Positions 15,772 to 24,615 are shown, counted from the first letter of the stretch. The stretch: DNA of 64,000 bases from Streptomyces griseoflavus (GCF_014649995.1 NZ_BMUC01000004.1:249750-313749); one strand, 5' to 3'. Program-made: numbers and translations. The notes: a model not told the origin generated them from the sequence alone.

Positions 15772-16130
15772 GGCCGCTCGTCCTCGTCGTGCGGGGCGGG
15801 CTTGTCCAGGGACATGTGCGCCGCGGCGGCGCGCGCGCCGGCCAGCGCGGACTCCAGGTCGGCGATCCGGGCGTCGCGCTCGGCGATCTCGGCGCCGAGG
15901 CGGCCGAGGGCGTCGTCCACGTCCGCCATGCGGTAGCCGCGGGCGGCGGGCGGGAAGCGCAGGCCGTCCACGTCCGCGCGGCTGACCGGCCGGTCCGGCG
16001 GGAGGTGGTCCACCAGACGCTCGGGGGCGGCCTCGGGCAGCGGGCCGCTGTCGCCGCCGCCCACCACCGCGAGGGTCACCGCGGCGACCACGACGGCGAG
16101 CGCCACGACCAGGAACAGGAACATAACCAT
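15768..16130 (-). CDS. Small membrane-anchored DivIVA-domain-like protein
   Basis: The 120-residue product has one N-terminal membrane helix (MVMFLFLVVALAVVVAAVTL) and then a short DivIVA-like motif (FPPAARGYRMADVDDALGRL, about residues 65-90). A coiled coil follows (GAEIAERDARIADLESALAG). Such proteins may recruit to curved membranes or polar growth sites; the role here is unknown. The ATG at 16130 lets the protein start at the hydrophobic helix, and a second ATG lies at 16124. It is coupled to tag. Confidence 0.75.
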   Translation of the reverse strand: MVMFLFLVVALAVVVAAVTLAVVGGGDSGPLPEAAPERLVDHLPPDRPVSRADVDGLRFPPAARGYRMADVDDALGRLGAEIAERDARIADLESALAGARAAAAHMSLDKPAPHDEDERP

Positions 16131-16264
16131 CGCCGGGGCCCCCACGGTCGGATGAATCGGAGTCGGATGTGTGGCTCCGATCGTGCCATGCGAGTCTGAC
16201 ACTCGGGGCCGTCGGGCGGACGCGGACGGCCCGGGACGGACGCACGAGGAAGAGGTCACAGGGG

Positions 16265-17125
16265 ATGCTCAGGCTGGGCAGGCGGGAATTCGCACCGCAC
16301 GAGCGGGTGATCATGGCGATCGTGAACCGGACCCCGGACTCCTTCTACGACCGGGGCGCCACGTTCCTCGACGAGCCCGCGCTCACACGCGTGGAGCAGG
16401 CCGTGGCCGAGGGCGCCGCGATCATCGACATCGGCGGCGTGAAGGCCGGTCCCGGCGAGGAGGTCACCGCCGAGGAGGAGGCGCGGCGGACGGTCGGCTT
16501 CGTCGCCGAGGTGCGGCGGCGCTTCCCGGACGTCGTGATCAGCGTGGACACCTGGCGGCACGACGTCGGCGAAGCGGTGTGCGAGGCGGGCGCGGACGTC
16601 CTGAACGACGCCTGGGGCGGGGTCGACCCGCGGCTCGCGGAGGTCGCCGCGCGGTACGGGGCGGGGCTGGTGTGCACCCACGCGGGCGGCTCGCAGCCGC
16701 GGACGCGGCCGCACCGGGTGACGTACGACGACGTCATGGCCGACATCCTCGACGTGACCGTGGGGCTGGCGGAGCGGGCGGTGTCGCTGGGGGTGGCGCG
16801 GGAGTCGGTCATGATCGATCCGGGGCACGACTTCGGGAAGAACACCCGGCACAGTCTGGAGGCGACCCGGCGGCTGGGGGAGATGGTGGACACCGGGTGG
16901 TCGGTGCTGGTGTCCCTGTCCAACAAGGACTTCGTCGGGGAGACGCTGGACCGGCCGGTGAAGGAGCGGGTGGTGGGGACGCTCGCCACGACGGCGGTGT
17001 CGGCGTGGCTGGGGGCGCAGGTCTACCGGGTGCACGAGGTCGCGGAGACGCGGCAGGTGCTGGACATGGTGTCCGCGATCGCCGGGGAGCGGGAGCCGGC
17101 CGTGGGACGGCGGGGGCTGGCGTAG
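16265..17125 (+). CDS. folP: Dihydropteroate synthase homologue, FolP2-type
   Basis: The 286-residue TIM-barrel protein keeps much of the dihydropteroate synthase pattern: IVNRTPDSFYDRG (pterin-side loop 1), DIGGVKAGPGEEV, VISVDTWRH, LNDAWG, MIDPGHDFGKN, SLSNKDFVGE and RVHEV. In active FolP the second loop reads GGESTRPG. Here residues 57-64 are GGVKAGPG, so the Thr-Arg contacts for p-aminobenzoate and pyrophosphate are missing. Mycobacterial FolP2 shares this context and is reported to lack synthase activity. It is therefore probably a divergent paralogue rather than the housekeeping folate enzyme. The ATG at 16265 follows GGGG. Confidence 0.85.
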   Translation: MLRLGRREFAPHERVIMAIVNRTPDSFYDRGATFLDEPALTRVEQAVAEGAAIIDIGGVKAGPGEEVTAEEEARRTVGFVAEVRRRFPDVVISVDTWRHDVGEAVCEAGADVLNDAWGGVDPRLAEVAARYGAGLVCTHAGGSQPRTRPHRVTYDDVMADILDVTVGLAERAVSLGVARESVMIDPGHDFGKNTRHSLEATRRLGEMVDTGWSVLVSLSNKDFVGETLDRPVKERVVGTLATTAVSAWLGAQVYRVHEVAETRQVLDMVSAIAGEREPAVGRRGLA

Positions 17126-17240
17126 CGGACGGCCAGGGCCGGCGCAGCGGACGGCGGGGCCGGCGCGGGACCCGGCCCGGGGGGCCGACGGGCGGGGGGC
17201 GCCGCAGGTCTTCCGCCCCGCCGCCGTTCCCGGGGCCCTG

Positions 17241-17999
17241 CTAGCGCCCGGCTTCCTTGGAGACCAGGGCCACCGCCTCCTCCACGTCGTCCGTGACGTG
17301 GAACAGGAGGAGGTCCTTCTCGGCCGCCTTGCCCTGGGCGATGACCGAGTCGCGGAGCCAGTCGACCAGGCCGCCCCAGTACTCGGTGCCGAAGAGGACG
17401 ATGGGGAACTGGGTGACCTTCTGGGTCTGGACCAGGGTCAGGGCCTCGAAGAGCTCGTCGAGCGTGCCGAGGCCCCCGGGCAGGACCACGAAGCCCTGGG
17501 CGTACTTCACGAACATCAGCTTGCGCACGAAGAAGTACCGGAAGTTCAGGCCGATGTCGACGTACCGGTTCAGCCCCTGCTCGAAGGGCAGCTCGATGCC
17601 CAGGCCGACCGACATGCCGTCCGCTTCGAGGGCGCCCTTGTTGGCCGCCTCCATGGCTCCCGGGCCGCCGCCGGTGATCACCGCGAAGCCCGCTTCGACC
17701 AGGCCCCGGCCCAGCCGCACCCCGGCCTCGTACTCGGGCGAGTCGACCGGTGTGCGGGCCGAGCCGAAGACGCTGATGGCGGGCGGGAGTTCGGCCAGTG
17801 TGCCGAAGCCCTCGATGAACTCCGACTGGATGCGCAGCACCCGCCAGGGGTCGGTGTGCACCCAGTCCGACGGGGCGCGCTCGTCCAGCAGGCGCTGGTC
17901 GGTGGTGCTTCCCTGCACCTGGCCGCGCCGGCGGAGCACCGGTCCCAGTCGCTTCTCCTCCGGCGGCTGCCGCTTGCCCTCCGGGTTTCCCGTAGCCAT
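17241..17999 (-). CDS. LOG family protein (TIGR00730, cytokinin-riboside-monophosphate hydrolase-like)
   Basis: The 252-residue Rossmann-fold protein has the LOG signatures: AISVFGSARTP near the N-terminus, GFAVITGGGPGAMEAANKGA, and PGGLGTLDELFEALTLVQTQK, which carries the nucleotide-phosphate site. Characterised LOG proteins cleave the ribose-phosphate from cytokinin or adenosine monophosphates. The family was long misnamed lysine decarboxylase. An N-terminal extension of about 55 residues (KRQPPEEKRLGPVLRRRGQ) is charged and probably flexible. It is near dapE and convergent with folP, as in mycobacteria. Confidence 0.88.
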   Translation of the reverse strand: MATGNPEGKRQPPEEKRLGPVLRRRGQVQGSTTDQRLLDERAPSDWVHTDPWRVLRIQSEFIEGFGTLAELPPAISVFGSARTPVDSPEYEAGVRLGRGLVEAGFAVITGGGPGAMEAANKGALEADGMSVGLGIELPFEQGLNRYVDIGLNFRYFFVRKLMFVKYAQGFVVLPGGLGTLDELFEALTLVQTQKVTQFPIVLFGTEYWGGLVDWLRDSVIAQGKAAEKDLLLFHVTDDVEEAVALVSKEAGR

Positions 18000-18118
18000 G
18001 TGTGCTCCCTCCGATTGCCAGGTCGTACCGCCTCAGCGTAGATCTACGCGGGTTACGTACGGGGGACGTCAGCATGTCCACGGGAGAGAGTTCCAAACGC
18101 CCCGTGGTCCGCGCGGGC

Positions 18119-19198
18119 TCAGGCCGTCAGCCAGGAGCGCAGCCGCTCCTCCCCCGCGAGGATCTTCGACGTGTCCACGCGCTCGTCCCGCTTGTGCGCC
18201 AAGTGGGGGTTGCCGGGGCCGTAGTTGACCGCGGGGATGCCCAGGGAGGCGAAGCGGGAGACGTCCGTCCAGCCGTACTTGGGCTGCGGCGTGCCGCCCA
18301 CCGCCTCGATGAAGGCGGCCGCGGCCGGGTGGGAGAGGCCGGGGAGGGCCGCGCCGCTGTGGTCGTCGACGACGAAGTCGCTGACCCCGCAGTCCGCGAA
18401 GACCTCACGGACGTGCGCCAGGGCCTCCTCCTCGCTGCGGTCCGGCGCGTAGCGGAAGTTCACGGTGACGACGCACTCGTCGGGGATGACGTTGCCGGCC
18501 ACTCCGCCGCTGATGCCGACCGCGTTCAGGCCCTCGCGGTACTCCAGGCCGTCGATCACCGGGTGGCGCGGCTCGTAGGCGGCCAGGCGGGCGAGGACGG
18601 GGGCGGCGGCGTGGATGGCGTTGGAGCCCATCCAGCCGCGCGCGGAGTGGGCGCGCTCGCCGGCGGTCCTCAGCAGCACCCGCAGCGTGCCCTGGCAGCC
18701 GCCCTCCACCTGGCCGTCGGAGGGTTCGAGGAGCACCGCGAAGTCGCCCTCCAGCCACTCGGGGTGGGTTTCGGCGACGTGCTTCAGACCGTTGAGGTCG
18801 GCGGCGACCTCCTCGTTGTCGTAGAAGACGAAGGTCAGGTCGCGGTTGGGGGCGGGGACCGTGGCCGCGAGGCGCAGCTGGACGGCCACGCCCGCCTTCA
18901 TGTCGCAGGTGCCGCAGCCCCACAGCGTGCCGTCGGCGTCGAGCCGGGAGGGGACGTTGTCCGCGATGGGGACGGTGTCGATGTGGCCGGCCAGGATCAC
19001 CCGCTCCGCGCGCCCGAGCCGGGTACGGGCCACGACGTTGTTGCCGTACCGGTCGACCGTCAGGTGCGGCAGCGCGCGCAGCGCGGTCTCGATCGCGTCC
19101 GCGAGGGGCTTCTCGGTGCCGCTCTCGGACGGGAAGTCGACGAGCTGCGCGGTCAGCCGCGCGGCGTCCAGCGTGAGGTCAAGCGGGGTGTCGGCCAT
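18119..19198 (-). CDS. dapE: Succinyl-diaminopimelate desuccinylase
   Basis: The 359-residue M20-family metallohydrolase removes succinate from N-succinyl-LL-diaminopimelate in the lysine and peptidoglycan pathway. LAGHIDTVP gives the first metal His and catalytic Asp. GCGTCDMKAGVAV gives the bridging Asp. FVFYDNEEVAADLNGL holds the catalytic/metal Glu pair, and the dimerisation domain is in the middle (AHSARGWMGSNAIHAAAPVLARL). The product of dapC, about 2 kb away, supplies the preceding aminotransferase step. The start at 19198 gives family length. Confidence 0.92.
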   Translation of the reverse strand: MADTPLDLTLDAARLTAQLVDFPSESGTEKPLADAIETALRALPHLTVDRYGNNVVARTRLGRAERVILAGHIDTVPIADNVPSRLDADGTLWGCGTCDMKAGVAVQLRLAATVPAPNRDLTFVFYDNEEVAADLNGLKHVAETHPEWLEGDFAVLLEPSDGQVEGGCQGTLRVLLRTAGERAHSARGWMGSNAIHAAAPVLARLAAYEPRHPVIDGLEYREGLNAVGISGGVAGNVIPDECVVTVNFRYAPDRSEEEALAHVREVFADCGVSDFVVDDHSGAALPGLSHPAAAAFIEAVGGTPQPKYGWTDVSRFASLGIPAVNYGPGNPHLAHKRDERVDTSKILAGEERLRSWLTA

Positions 19199-19281
19199 GG
19201 CCTCGACCCTAACCCGGCGGGCGTCCGCGCACGGTGCGCACCCGGCTCACAGCGAACCGTACTCTCCAGTACCTTGTACGC

Positions 19282-20292
19282 GTGCCAGAGCCGTCCCTTC
19301 CTTCCAAGCGCACGCGTCGCGGCCGTGTCCTCCGCTGGAGCGCGGGCCTCGTGGTGCTTTCCGCGGTCGCCGGATACGTCGTGGTGCAGTACGACACCGG
19401 GGGCACCCGCGGTCCGGGCTGCAAGGTCGTCTCCGGCACGGACGACGGCGCGACGTACGAGTTCACGCCCGAACAGGCGGTGAACGCGGCGACGATCACC
19501 GCCGTGGGCACCGCGCGCAACCTGCCCGAGCGGGCCGTGACGATCGCGCTGGCGACCGCGCTGCAGGAGTCGGCGCTGCGCAACATCGACTACGGCGACC
19601 GTGACTCGCTGGGCCTGTTCCAGCAGCGTCCCTCGCAGGGCTGGGGCTCGCCGCAGGAGATCATGGACCCGTCGTACTCGGCGGACAAGTTCTACGAGCA
19701 TCTCGAGGAGGTGCCGGGTTACACCCGGCTGCCGCTCACGGTCGCCGCGCAGCGGGTGCAGCGCAGCGGCTTCCCGCAGGCGTACGCCAAGCACGAACCG
19801 GACGCGGCCCTGCTGGCGGCCGCCCTCACCGGACGCTCGGCGGCGACGCTCACCTGTGAGGGCCGGCCCTCGGCGAACCGGACGTCGGGTGCGGACGGGG
19901 TGCGGGCCGCGCTGGCGCGGGACTTCGGGCGGGACGTGCTGGAGCCTGCCGGTGCGGAGGTGGAGGGGTCGGCGACGTCCTCGCCGTCCGCGGACGCCTC
20001 CGGTTCCGGTGACTCCGGTGGTCCGGATGATTCCGGCGGGCGGACGGTGACGCTCCCGGTCACCGGGGACGCCGGTGCGGGAGCCGGGCGGAGCGCGGGG
20101 GCGCGGGGCTGGCAGCTGGCCCACTGGGCCGTGGCCAACGCGTCCGAGCTGCGCATAAAGCGGGTCTCCTACGCCGGGTGGGAGTGGGTCGCCGGGACGA
20201 CCGACGGCCGGTGGCGGCAGGACGACGGCAAGGGGTCGGCGGCGGACGGGGGCGGCGGCGCCGGGACGGTCAGGATCACGACCGTGCAGTAG
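19282..20292 (+). CDS. Membrane-anchored extracytoplasmic protein, lysozyme-like fold possible
   Basis: The 336-residue product has a basic N-terminus, one membrane helix (VLRWSAGLVVLSAVAGYVVVQY, about 15-36) and an extracellular domain with QAVNAATITAVGTARNLPERAV, ATALQESALRNIDYGDRDSLGLFQQRPSQGWG and PSYSADKFYEHL. The AxQESALRN...GLFQQRPSQGWG pattern is typical of actinobacterial proteins often mislabelled heavy-metal transporter, and it resembles lytic-transglycosylase-like wall proteins. After a Ser/Gly linker comes a small C-terminal domain (WQLAHWAVANASELRIKRVSYAGWEW). The GTG at 19282 was chosen to start at the basic region. No ribosome-binding site is visible, so a leaderless transcript is possible. 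Confidence 0.75.
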   Translation: MPEPSLPSKRTRRGRVLRWSAGLVVLSAVAGYVVVQYDTGGTRGPGCKVVSGTDDGATYEFTPEQAVNAATITAVGTARNLPERAVTIALATALQESALRNIDYGDRDSLGLFQQRPSQGWGSPQEIMDPSYSADKFYEHLEEVPGYTRLPLTVAAQRVQRSGFPQAYAKHEPDAALLAAALTGRSAATLTCEGRPSANRTSGADGVRAALARDFGRDVLEPAGAEVEGSATSSPSADASGSGDSGGPDDSGGRTVTLPVTGDAGAGAGRSAGARGWQLAHWAVANASELRIKRVSYAGWEWVAGTTDGRWRQDDGKGSAADGGGGAGTVRITTVQ

Positions 20293-20431
20293 TGCGGGAC
20301 GTCCCCCGCAGGCGTGGCGGAAGGCCGGTCGGACGGCGGCATTGCCAACTCTTTACGGTGCCGCGCCGCAACCTTCCTGGCGGTCGAGCGGTAGTCACCG
20401 CGTACGAGTTCTCTGCCGTCGAAGGAGCACC

Positions 20432-20773
20432 ATGTCCCTCCCCCTCACCCGTCGCATCGCCCGTGCCGCGCTGATCGTCGCTGCGGGAGCGGCCGCCGGG
20501 GTCGGTGCGGCCGGTTCCGCGAGTGCGGCTCCGCAGCTGCCGGCCGCGCCCGGCCTCGGGCTGAGCGCCCTGGACGGCGCCACCGGCAACACCATGGATA
20601 ACGTGTCGAAGGGTGTCGGCAAGACCACGCCCGACGCGGGACAGGTGGCGCCGGCCGCGGGGACGACCGTGAAGAAGGCCGTGCCGGTGGTGAAGGAGCT
20701 GCCGACGGATTCGCTGGCGCAGGGGGGCGGGCCGGCGAAGAACCTGCCGGTCGAGGGACTGCCGATCGGCTGA
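20432..20773 (+). CDS. Small secreted protein, 113 aa
   Basis: A typical Sec signal peptide (RRIARAALIVAAGAAAGVGA, cleavage likely after SASA near residue 33) precedes about 80 residues of Ala/Pro/Gly/Val-rich sequence without cysteines. Short recurring elements occur (LPAAPGLGLSALDGATGN, VAPAAGTTVKKAVPVVKELP, KNLPVEGLPIG). GAAGGAG lies just before the ATG at 20432. No known domain is evident. Similar small secreted proteins are common in Streptomyces and have unknown roles. A T-tailed hairpin follows. Confidence 0.8.
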   Translation: MSLPLTRRIARAALIVAAGAAAGVGAAGSASAAPQLPAAPGLGLSALDGATGNTMDNVSKGVGKTTPDAGQVAPAAGTTVKKAVPVVKELPTDSLAQGGGPAKNLPVEGLPIG

Positions 20774-20800
20774 GGCCGGCTGCGGCCGGGCTGTACGGCG

Positions 20801-20836
20801 ACGGGGTCTGGGGTGTTCCCCAGGCCCCGTTTCCTT
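20801..20836 (+). terminator. Intrinsic terminator with short T tail
   Basis: ACGGGGTCTGGGG (20801-20813), loop tgtt, then CCCCAGGCCCCGT (20818-20830), with one T-G pair, and TTCCTT after it. It follows the small secreted protein gene and faces the convergent dapC gene. Confidence 0.75.
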
Positions 20837-20928
20837 GTGCGGCCACGTCGGCTGAACGGCCGTGGATCGAACGGCGCCCGGCGCCGGTGGCTGTGCCCAC
20901 GCTCCCCCATCGCCCTGCGGAGGGTGGT

Positions 20929-22026
20929 TCAGGGAGTCAGGCGGGTGACCGCTGCGTGGATCTGCGGGTCTGTCGCCGTGAGGGCGACGCGGACGAAGTC
21001 GGCGCCCGCCGGGCCGTAGAAGTCGCCGGGGGCGACGAGGATGCCGAGGTCGGCGAGGTGCGCGACGGTGGTCCAGCAGGACTCGTCGCGTGTGGCCCAG
21101 AGGTAGAGGCTGGCCTCGCTGTGCTCGATGCGGAAGCCGTGGGCGAGGAGCGCCGCGCGCAGGGCGGTGCGACGGGCCGCGTACCGCTCGCGCTGGACGC
21201 GGACGTGCTCGTCGTCGCTCAGCGCCGCCACCACGGCAGCCTGCGTCGGCGCGGACGTCATCATGCCGCCGTGCTTGCGGATCTGCAGCAGCGGGCCGAG
21301 GACCGCCGGGTCGCCGGCGAGGAAGGCGGCGCGGTATCCGGCGAGGTTGGACCGCTTGGACAGGGAGTGGACCGAGACGATGCCGTCGAGGGAACCGCCG
21401 TTGACGTCGGGGTGCAGCACCGAGACCGGGTCGGCCTCCCAGCCCAGCTCGATGTAGCACTCGTCGGAGAGGACGAGGACGCCGTGCTCGCGGGCCCAGG
21501 CGACGATCCGGGTCAGCTCCTCCTTGGAGAGCACCCGGCCGGTCGGATTGGACGGGGAGTTCAGCCAGAGCAGCCTGAGGTTCGCCGGGTCCAGCTCGGT
21601 CGGGTCGTCGTAGCTCTCGTACTGCGCGCGGGCGAGGCGGGCGCCGACCTCGTACGTCGGGTAGGCCAGGCGCGGGAAGGCCACCTTGTCGCCGGGACCG
21701 AGTCCGAGCTGGGTGGGGAGCCAGGCGACGAGTTCCTTGGAGCCGACGACCGGCAGGACGTGCCGGTGGGTGATCCCGCGGGCGCCCAGCCGGTGCTCCG
21801 CCCAGCGGGTGATCGCGTCACGCAGTTCCGGGGTGCCCCAGACGGTCGGGTAGCCCGGGGAGTCCGCGGCGGCGATCAGCGCCTTCTGGATCGGCTCGGG
21901 CACCGGGTCGACGGGCGTGCCGACCGAGAGGTCGACGATGCCGTCGGGGTGCGCGGCGGCCGTCTTCTTGTAGGGCTCCAGCTTGTCCCAGGGGAAGGTG
22001 GGCAACCGGTCGGAGACTGCGGACAC
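20929..22026 (-). CDS. dapC: Succinyldiaminopimelate transaminase
   Basis: The 365-residue fold-type I aminotransferase uses PLP to transfer an amino group onto N-succinyl-2-amino-6-ketopimelate (lysine pathway). WLNSPSNPTGRVLSKEEL contains the Asn that contacts PLP. LVLSDECYIELGWEA contains the Asp that binds the pyridine nitrogen. VSVHSLSKRSNLAGYRAAF contains the Schiff-base lysine (SLSK). The gene follows the 7Fe ferredoxin gene with a 104-base gap containing a hairpin, the same pairing as in other actinobacteria. The ATG at 22026 gives normal length. Confidence 0.92.
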   Translation of the reverse strand: MSAVSDRLPTFPWDKLEPYKKTAAAHPDGIVDLSVGTPVDPVPEPIQKALIAAADSPGYPTVWGTPELRDAITRWAEHRLGARGITHRHVLPVVGSKELVAWLPTQLGLGPGDKVAFPRLAYPTYEVGARLARAQYESYDDPTELDPANLRLLWLNSPSNPTGRVLSKEELTRIVAWAREHGVLVLSDECYIELGWEADPVSVLHPDVNGGSLDGIVSVHSLSKRSNLAGYRAAFLAGDPAVLGPLLQIRKHGGMMTSAPTQAAVVAALSDDEHVRVQRERYAARRTALRAALLAHGFRIEHSEASLYLWATRDESCWTTVAHLADLGILVAPGDFYGPAGADFVRVALTATDPQIHAAVTRLTP

Positions 22027-22064
22027 GGGCGGGGCTCACTTTCTGGTACGGCGAACGCCTCGGC

Positions 22065-22090
22065 CCCGTACGGCGGTCTGGCCGTACGGG
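22065..22090 (-). terminator. 9-bp hairpin between ferredoxin gene and dapC
   Basis: CCCGTACGG (22065-22073), an 8-base loop, then CCGTACGGG (22082-22090). It may partly terminate the abundant ferredoxin transcript before dapC or protect its 3' end. Confidence 0.45.
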
Positions 22091-22130
22091 ACCGGGGCGG
22101 CACGTCGATGCGGTGCCGCTTGCGGGACGG

Positions 22131-22448
22131 CTACGCCTGCGGCGGCAGCGCGGCGATGAACGGGTGGTCCCGCTCGATCAGACCCAGCTTGCTGGCGCCG
22201 CCGGGCGAGCCGAGCTCGTCGAAGAACTCGACGTTCGCCTTGTAGTAGTCCTTCCACTCCTCGGGAGTGTCGTCCTCGTAGAAGATGGCCTCGACCGGGC
22301 AGACCGGTTCACAGGCGCCACAGTCGACGCATTCGTCCGGGTGGATGTACAAGGACCGCTGGCCCTCGTAGATGCAGTCGACCGGGCACTCCTCGATGCA
22401 CGCCTTGTCCTTCACGTCGACACAAGGCTGCGCGATGACGTAGGTCAC
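22131..22448 (-). CDS. fdxA: 7Fe ferredoxin ([3Fe-4S][4Fe-4S])
   Basis: The 105-residue protein starts MTYVIAQPCVDVKDKACIEE. It has the FdxA cysteine arrangement CVDVKDKACIEECPVDCI, then CVDCGACEPVCPVEAIF, consistent with one [3Fe-4S] and one [4Fe-4S] cluster. The C-terminal extension (WKDYYKANVEFFDELGSPGG) is typical of actinobacterial and Thermus-type ferredoxins. It is a soluble electron carrier, possibly serving cytochrome P450s. It starts the probable fdxA-dapC unit and diverges from the GNAT gene. Confidence 0.95.
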   Translation of the reverse strand: MTYVIAQPCVDVKDKACIEECPVDCIYEGQRSLYIHPDECVDCGACEPVCPVEAIFYEDDTPEEWKDYYKANVEFFDELGSPGGASKLGLIERDHPFIAALPPQA

Positions 22449-22588
22449 GCTGTCGTTCCTCCTCGATAGGGCGCTGGCGGGCCTCCTCAGGCTCCGCCGC
22501 CTGGCGCGCGGGAGCGCGGCGTCGTCGATGCCCGCCCCTAGTATCTCCGTTCTTGGGCATGATCCGAACAGGAGGGGTGAACCGACCT

Positions 22589-23653
22589 GTGGAAATCTCC
22601 GCCGCCGGGCGTCTGGAGGTCCGCATCACCACCGCTGACGTGGGGAAACGAGTCTCCGTACGGAGCTTGATCGAACATGGTCCCCCGGGTGAGAAGTTCA
22701 CCGACACGGTCGGCGTTCTCACATCATGGGACGACGGTGTGCTGCGGATCACAAAGAAGAGCGGTGAGGGCGTCCGTGTCGCGGAGTCCGCGCTGGTCGC
22801 GGGCAAGGTCGTGGCGTCCGCCCCGGCGCGCCGGCGTGGTCCGGCGGCCACCTACGAGGAGCTGGCGCGGGTCTCCGCGCGGGCGTGGCGGCCCGTGGAG
22901 AGCGAGCGGCTCGGGGACTGGGAACTGCGGGCGGCAGTCGGGGAGGTGCCGTGCGGAGCGCGTCCCCGGGGGGCGGCGGCCGGGCGACGGGAGGGCTTCA
23001 CCCGGCGGGCCAATTCGGTGCTGCCGCTGGGCGACCCGGGCGTGCCGCTCGACGAGGCGCTGACGGCCGTACGCGGCTGGTACGCGGCTCGTGGGCTGCC
23101 CGCGTACCTCCAGACGGCGACGGGCGCGGAGGGGGCGCAGGAGCTGCTCTGCGCGGAGCTGGAGCGGCGGGGCTGGGTGCGGGAGGTGACCGCCGAGGTG
23201 TGGGTGGGCCCGCTGGCGCCGGTCGCCGACCTGGGCGCGGAGCCGTCGGGCGTGCTGCTGTCGCGGGAGGCCGACGAGGCGTGGCTGGCCCGGTACCGGC
23301 GCAAGGGGGTGAGCGGGGTGGCCCTGCGGGTGCTGACGGGCGGGCCGTCGGTGTGGTTCGCCACGGTGCCGGGCGGGCCGGACGCGCCCGCCGCCATCGG
23401 GCGGTGCATGGTGGACGGGCGGTGGGCCGGCTTCGCGGCGGTCGAGGTGGATCCGGCGCGGCGGCGGCAGGGTCTGGCGACCGCGGTGATGGCCGCGCTG
23501 GCCCGGCGGGCGCTGGACGAGGGCGCGTCGGCGGCGTGGCTCCAGGTGGAGGAGGACAACGCGGGCGCGCGGGCGCTGTACGAGCGCATGGGGTTCGCCG
23601 CGCACCACGCCTATCACCACTACCGTGCCCCGGAGGGTGAGGGAGCGCCGTGA
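22589..23653 (+). CDS. GNAT N-acetyltransferase with N-terminal SH3-like domain
   Basis: The product of about 354 residues has an N-terminal beta-rich domain (VRITTADVGKRVSVRSLIEH, VGVLTSWDDGVLRITKKSGE) like that of Rv0428c-type acetyltransferases. A middle region follows, then a C-terminal GNAT domain: AVEVDPARRRQGLATAVMAAL is the acetyl-CoA site, and LQVEEDNAGARALYERMGF closes it. The acceptor is unknown. I took the GTG at 22589, 11 bases after AGGAGG; an ATG at 22559 is the main alternative. The stop overlaps the next gene's GTG by GTGA. Confidence 0.85.
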   Translation: MEISAAGRLEVRITTADVGKRVSVRSLIEHGPPGEKFTDTVGVLTSWDDGVLRITKKSGEGVRVAESALVAGKVVASAPARRRGPAATYEELARVSARAWRPVESERLGDWELRAAVGEVPCGARPRGAAAGRREGFTRRANSVLPLGDPGVPLDEALTAVRGWYAARGLPAYLQTATGAEGAQELLCAELERRGWVREVTAEVWVGPLAPVADLGAEPSGVLLSREADEAWLARYRRKGVSGVALRVLTGGPSVWFATVPGGPDAPAAIGRCMVDGRWAGFAAVEVDPARRRQGLATAVMAALARRALDEGASAAWLQVEEDNAGARALYERMGFAAHHAYHHYRAPEGEGAP

Positions 23654-24525
23654 GCGGGCACGTACCGGGTATGCGTTCCCCGTACCCCCCGCCTCCCGGG
23701 CGCTCGGCCGAACTGCGCCGGCGGTTCGCCGAGGAGGCCCGCAGTGAGCGGCCCGGGCTGTCCGCGCTCTGTGTGCTGGTGGGCGCCGAGGGGGACGGCA
23801 CGCTGGACGAGGCGGGCATGGACGCCGTCGAGGTGGAGCTGGACCGGCTGGCCGGTGAGCTGCCCTACCGTCCGGCTTCGCCGCACGCGTGGGCGTCGGC
23901 GCTGCGGGACCTGCTGGGTGAGCGGTACGGCTTCCACGGGGCGCCGGAGGACTACCAGCGGCTGGAGTCGTCGCTGCTGCACGAGGTGCTGAGGCGGCGG
24001 CGCGGGCTGCCGATCCTGCTGTCGGTGGTGTGGCTGGAGGTGGCCCGGCGGGCGGGCGCGCCGGTGTACGGGGTGGCCCTGCCGGGGCACTTCGTCGTCG
24101 GGTTCGGGGAGCCGGGGGCGGGGCAGGTGCTGGCCGATCCGTTCGACGGGGGGCGGGTGCTGAGCGGGGCGGACGCGGAGCTGCTGGTCGCGGGGGCGAC
24201 GGGTGCGGCGCTGGACGCGTCGATGCTGACGCCGGCGGGGACGCTGGACGTCGTCCTGCGGATCCTGAACAACGTGCGGGCGTGGGCGGCGGCCCGGCCG
24301 GAGCGGTCGGACGTGGGGTTGTGGGCGGTGGACCTGTCGCTGCTGCTGCCCTCGCACGCGGCGCGGCTGCGGTACGAGCGGGCCCGACTGCTGGTGCTGC
24401 GGGGGGAGTTCTCGGCGGGGGCCGGGGAGCTGGAGGCGTACGCGGACGTGGTGGGGGCGGTGGACGAGGGGGCCGCCGAGCAGGTGCGGGGCGAGGCGCT
24501 GGCGGCTCGGGCGATGCTGAACTGA
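23650..24525 (+). CDS. SirB1/transglutaminase-like family protein
   Basis: The 291-residue protein matches the SirB1 N-terminal family: YQRLESSLLHEVLRRRRGLPILLSVVWLEVARRAGAPVYGVALPGHFVVGF. A TPR-like C-terminal half (YERARLLVLRGEFSAGAGELEAYADV) follows. The Cys of active transglutaminases is absent at the expected place, so it is probably not an active cross-linking enzyme. It is translationally coupled to the GNAT gene. The cellular role of this family is poorly known. Confidence 0.85.
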   Translation: MSGHVPGMRSPYPPPPGRSAELRRRFAEEARSERPGLSALCVLVGAEGDGTLDEAGMDAVEVELDRLAGELPYRPASPHAWASALRDLLGERYGFHGAPEDYQRLESSLLHEVLRRRRGLPILLSVVWLEVARRAGAPVYGVALPGHFVVGFGEPGAGQVLADPFDGGRVLSGADAELLVAGATGAALDASMLTPAGTLDVVLRILNNVRAWAAARPERSDVGLWAVDLSLLLPSHAARLRYERARLLVLRGEFSAGAGELEAYADVVGAVDEGAAEQVRGEALAARAMLN

Positions 24526-24578
24526 GCCCGGACGTCCCCTGGACCCGCGCCGTGACGATCCGCCGGCGCTCTCCCGCT

Positions 24579-24608
24579 TTGACATAGGTATGACCAGATA
24601 CCTATCCT
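24579..24608 (+). promoter_or_regulatory. MarR-gene promoter with overlapping palindromic operator
   Basis: A consensus -35 box TTGACA (24579-24584) and a -10 box TATCCT (24603-24608) are 18 bases apart. The perfect inverted repeat ATAGGTAT-gaccag-ATACCTAT (24584-24605) fills the spacer and touches both boxes. The -10 box ends 7 bases before the ATG at 24616, so transcription would start at or next to the start codon (leaderless). A MarR dimer bound here would block RNA polymerase, giving autoregulation. Confidence 0.85.
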
Positions 24609-24615
24609 CACGTAC

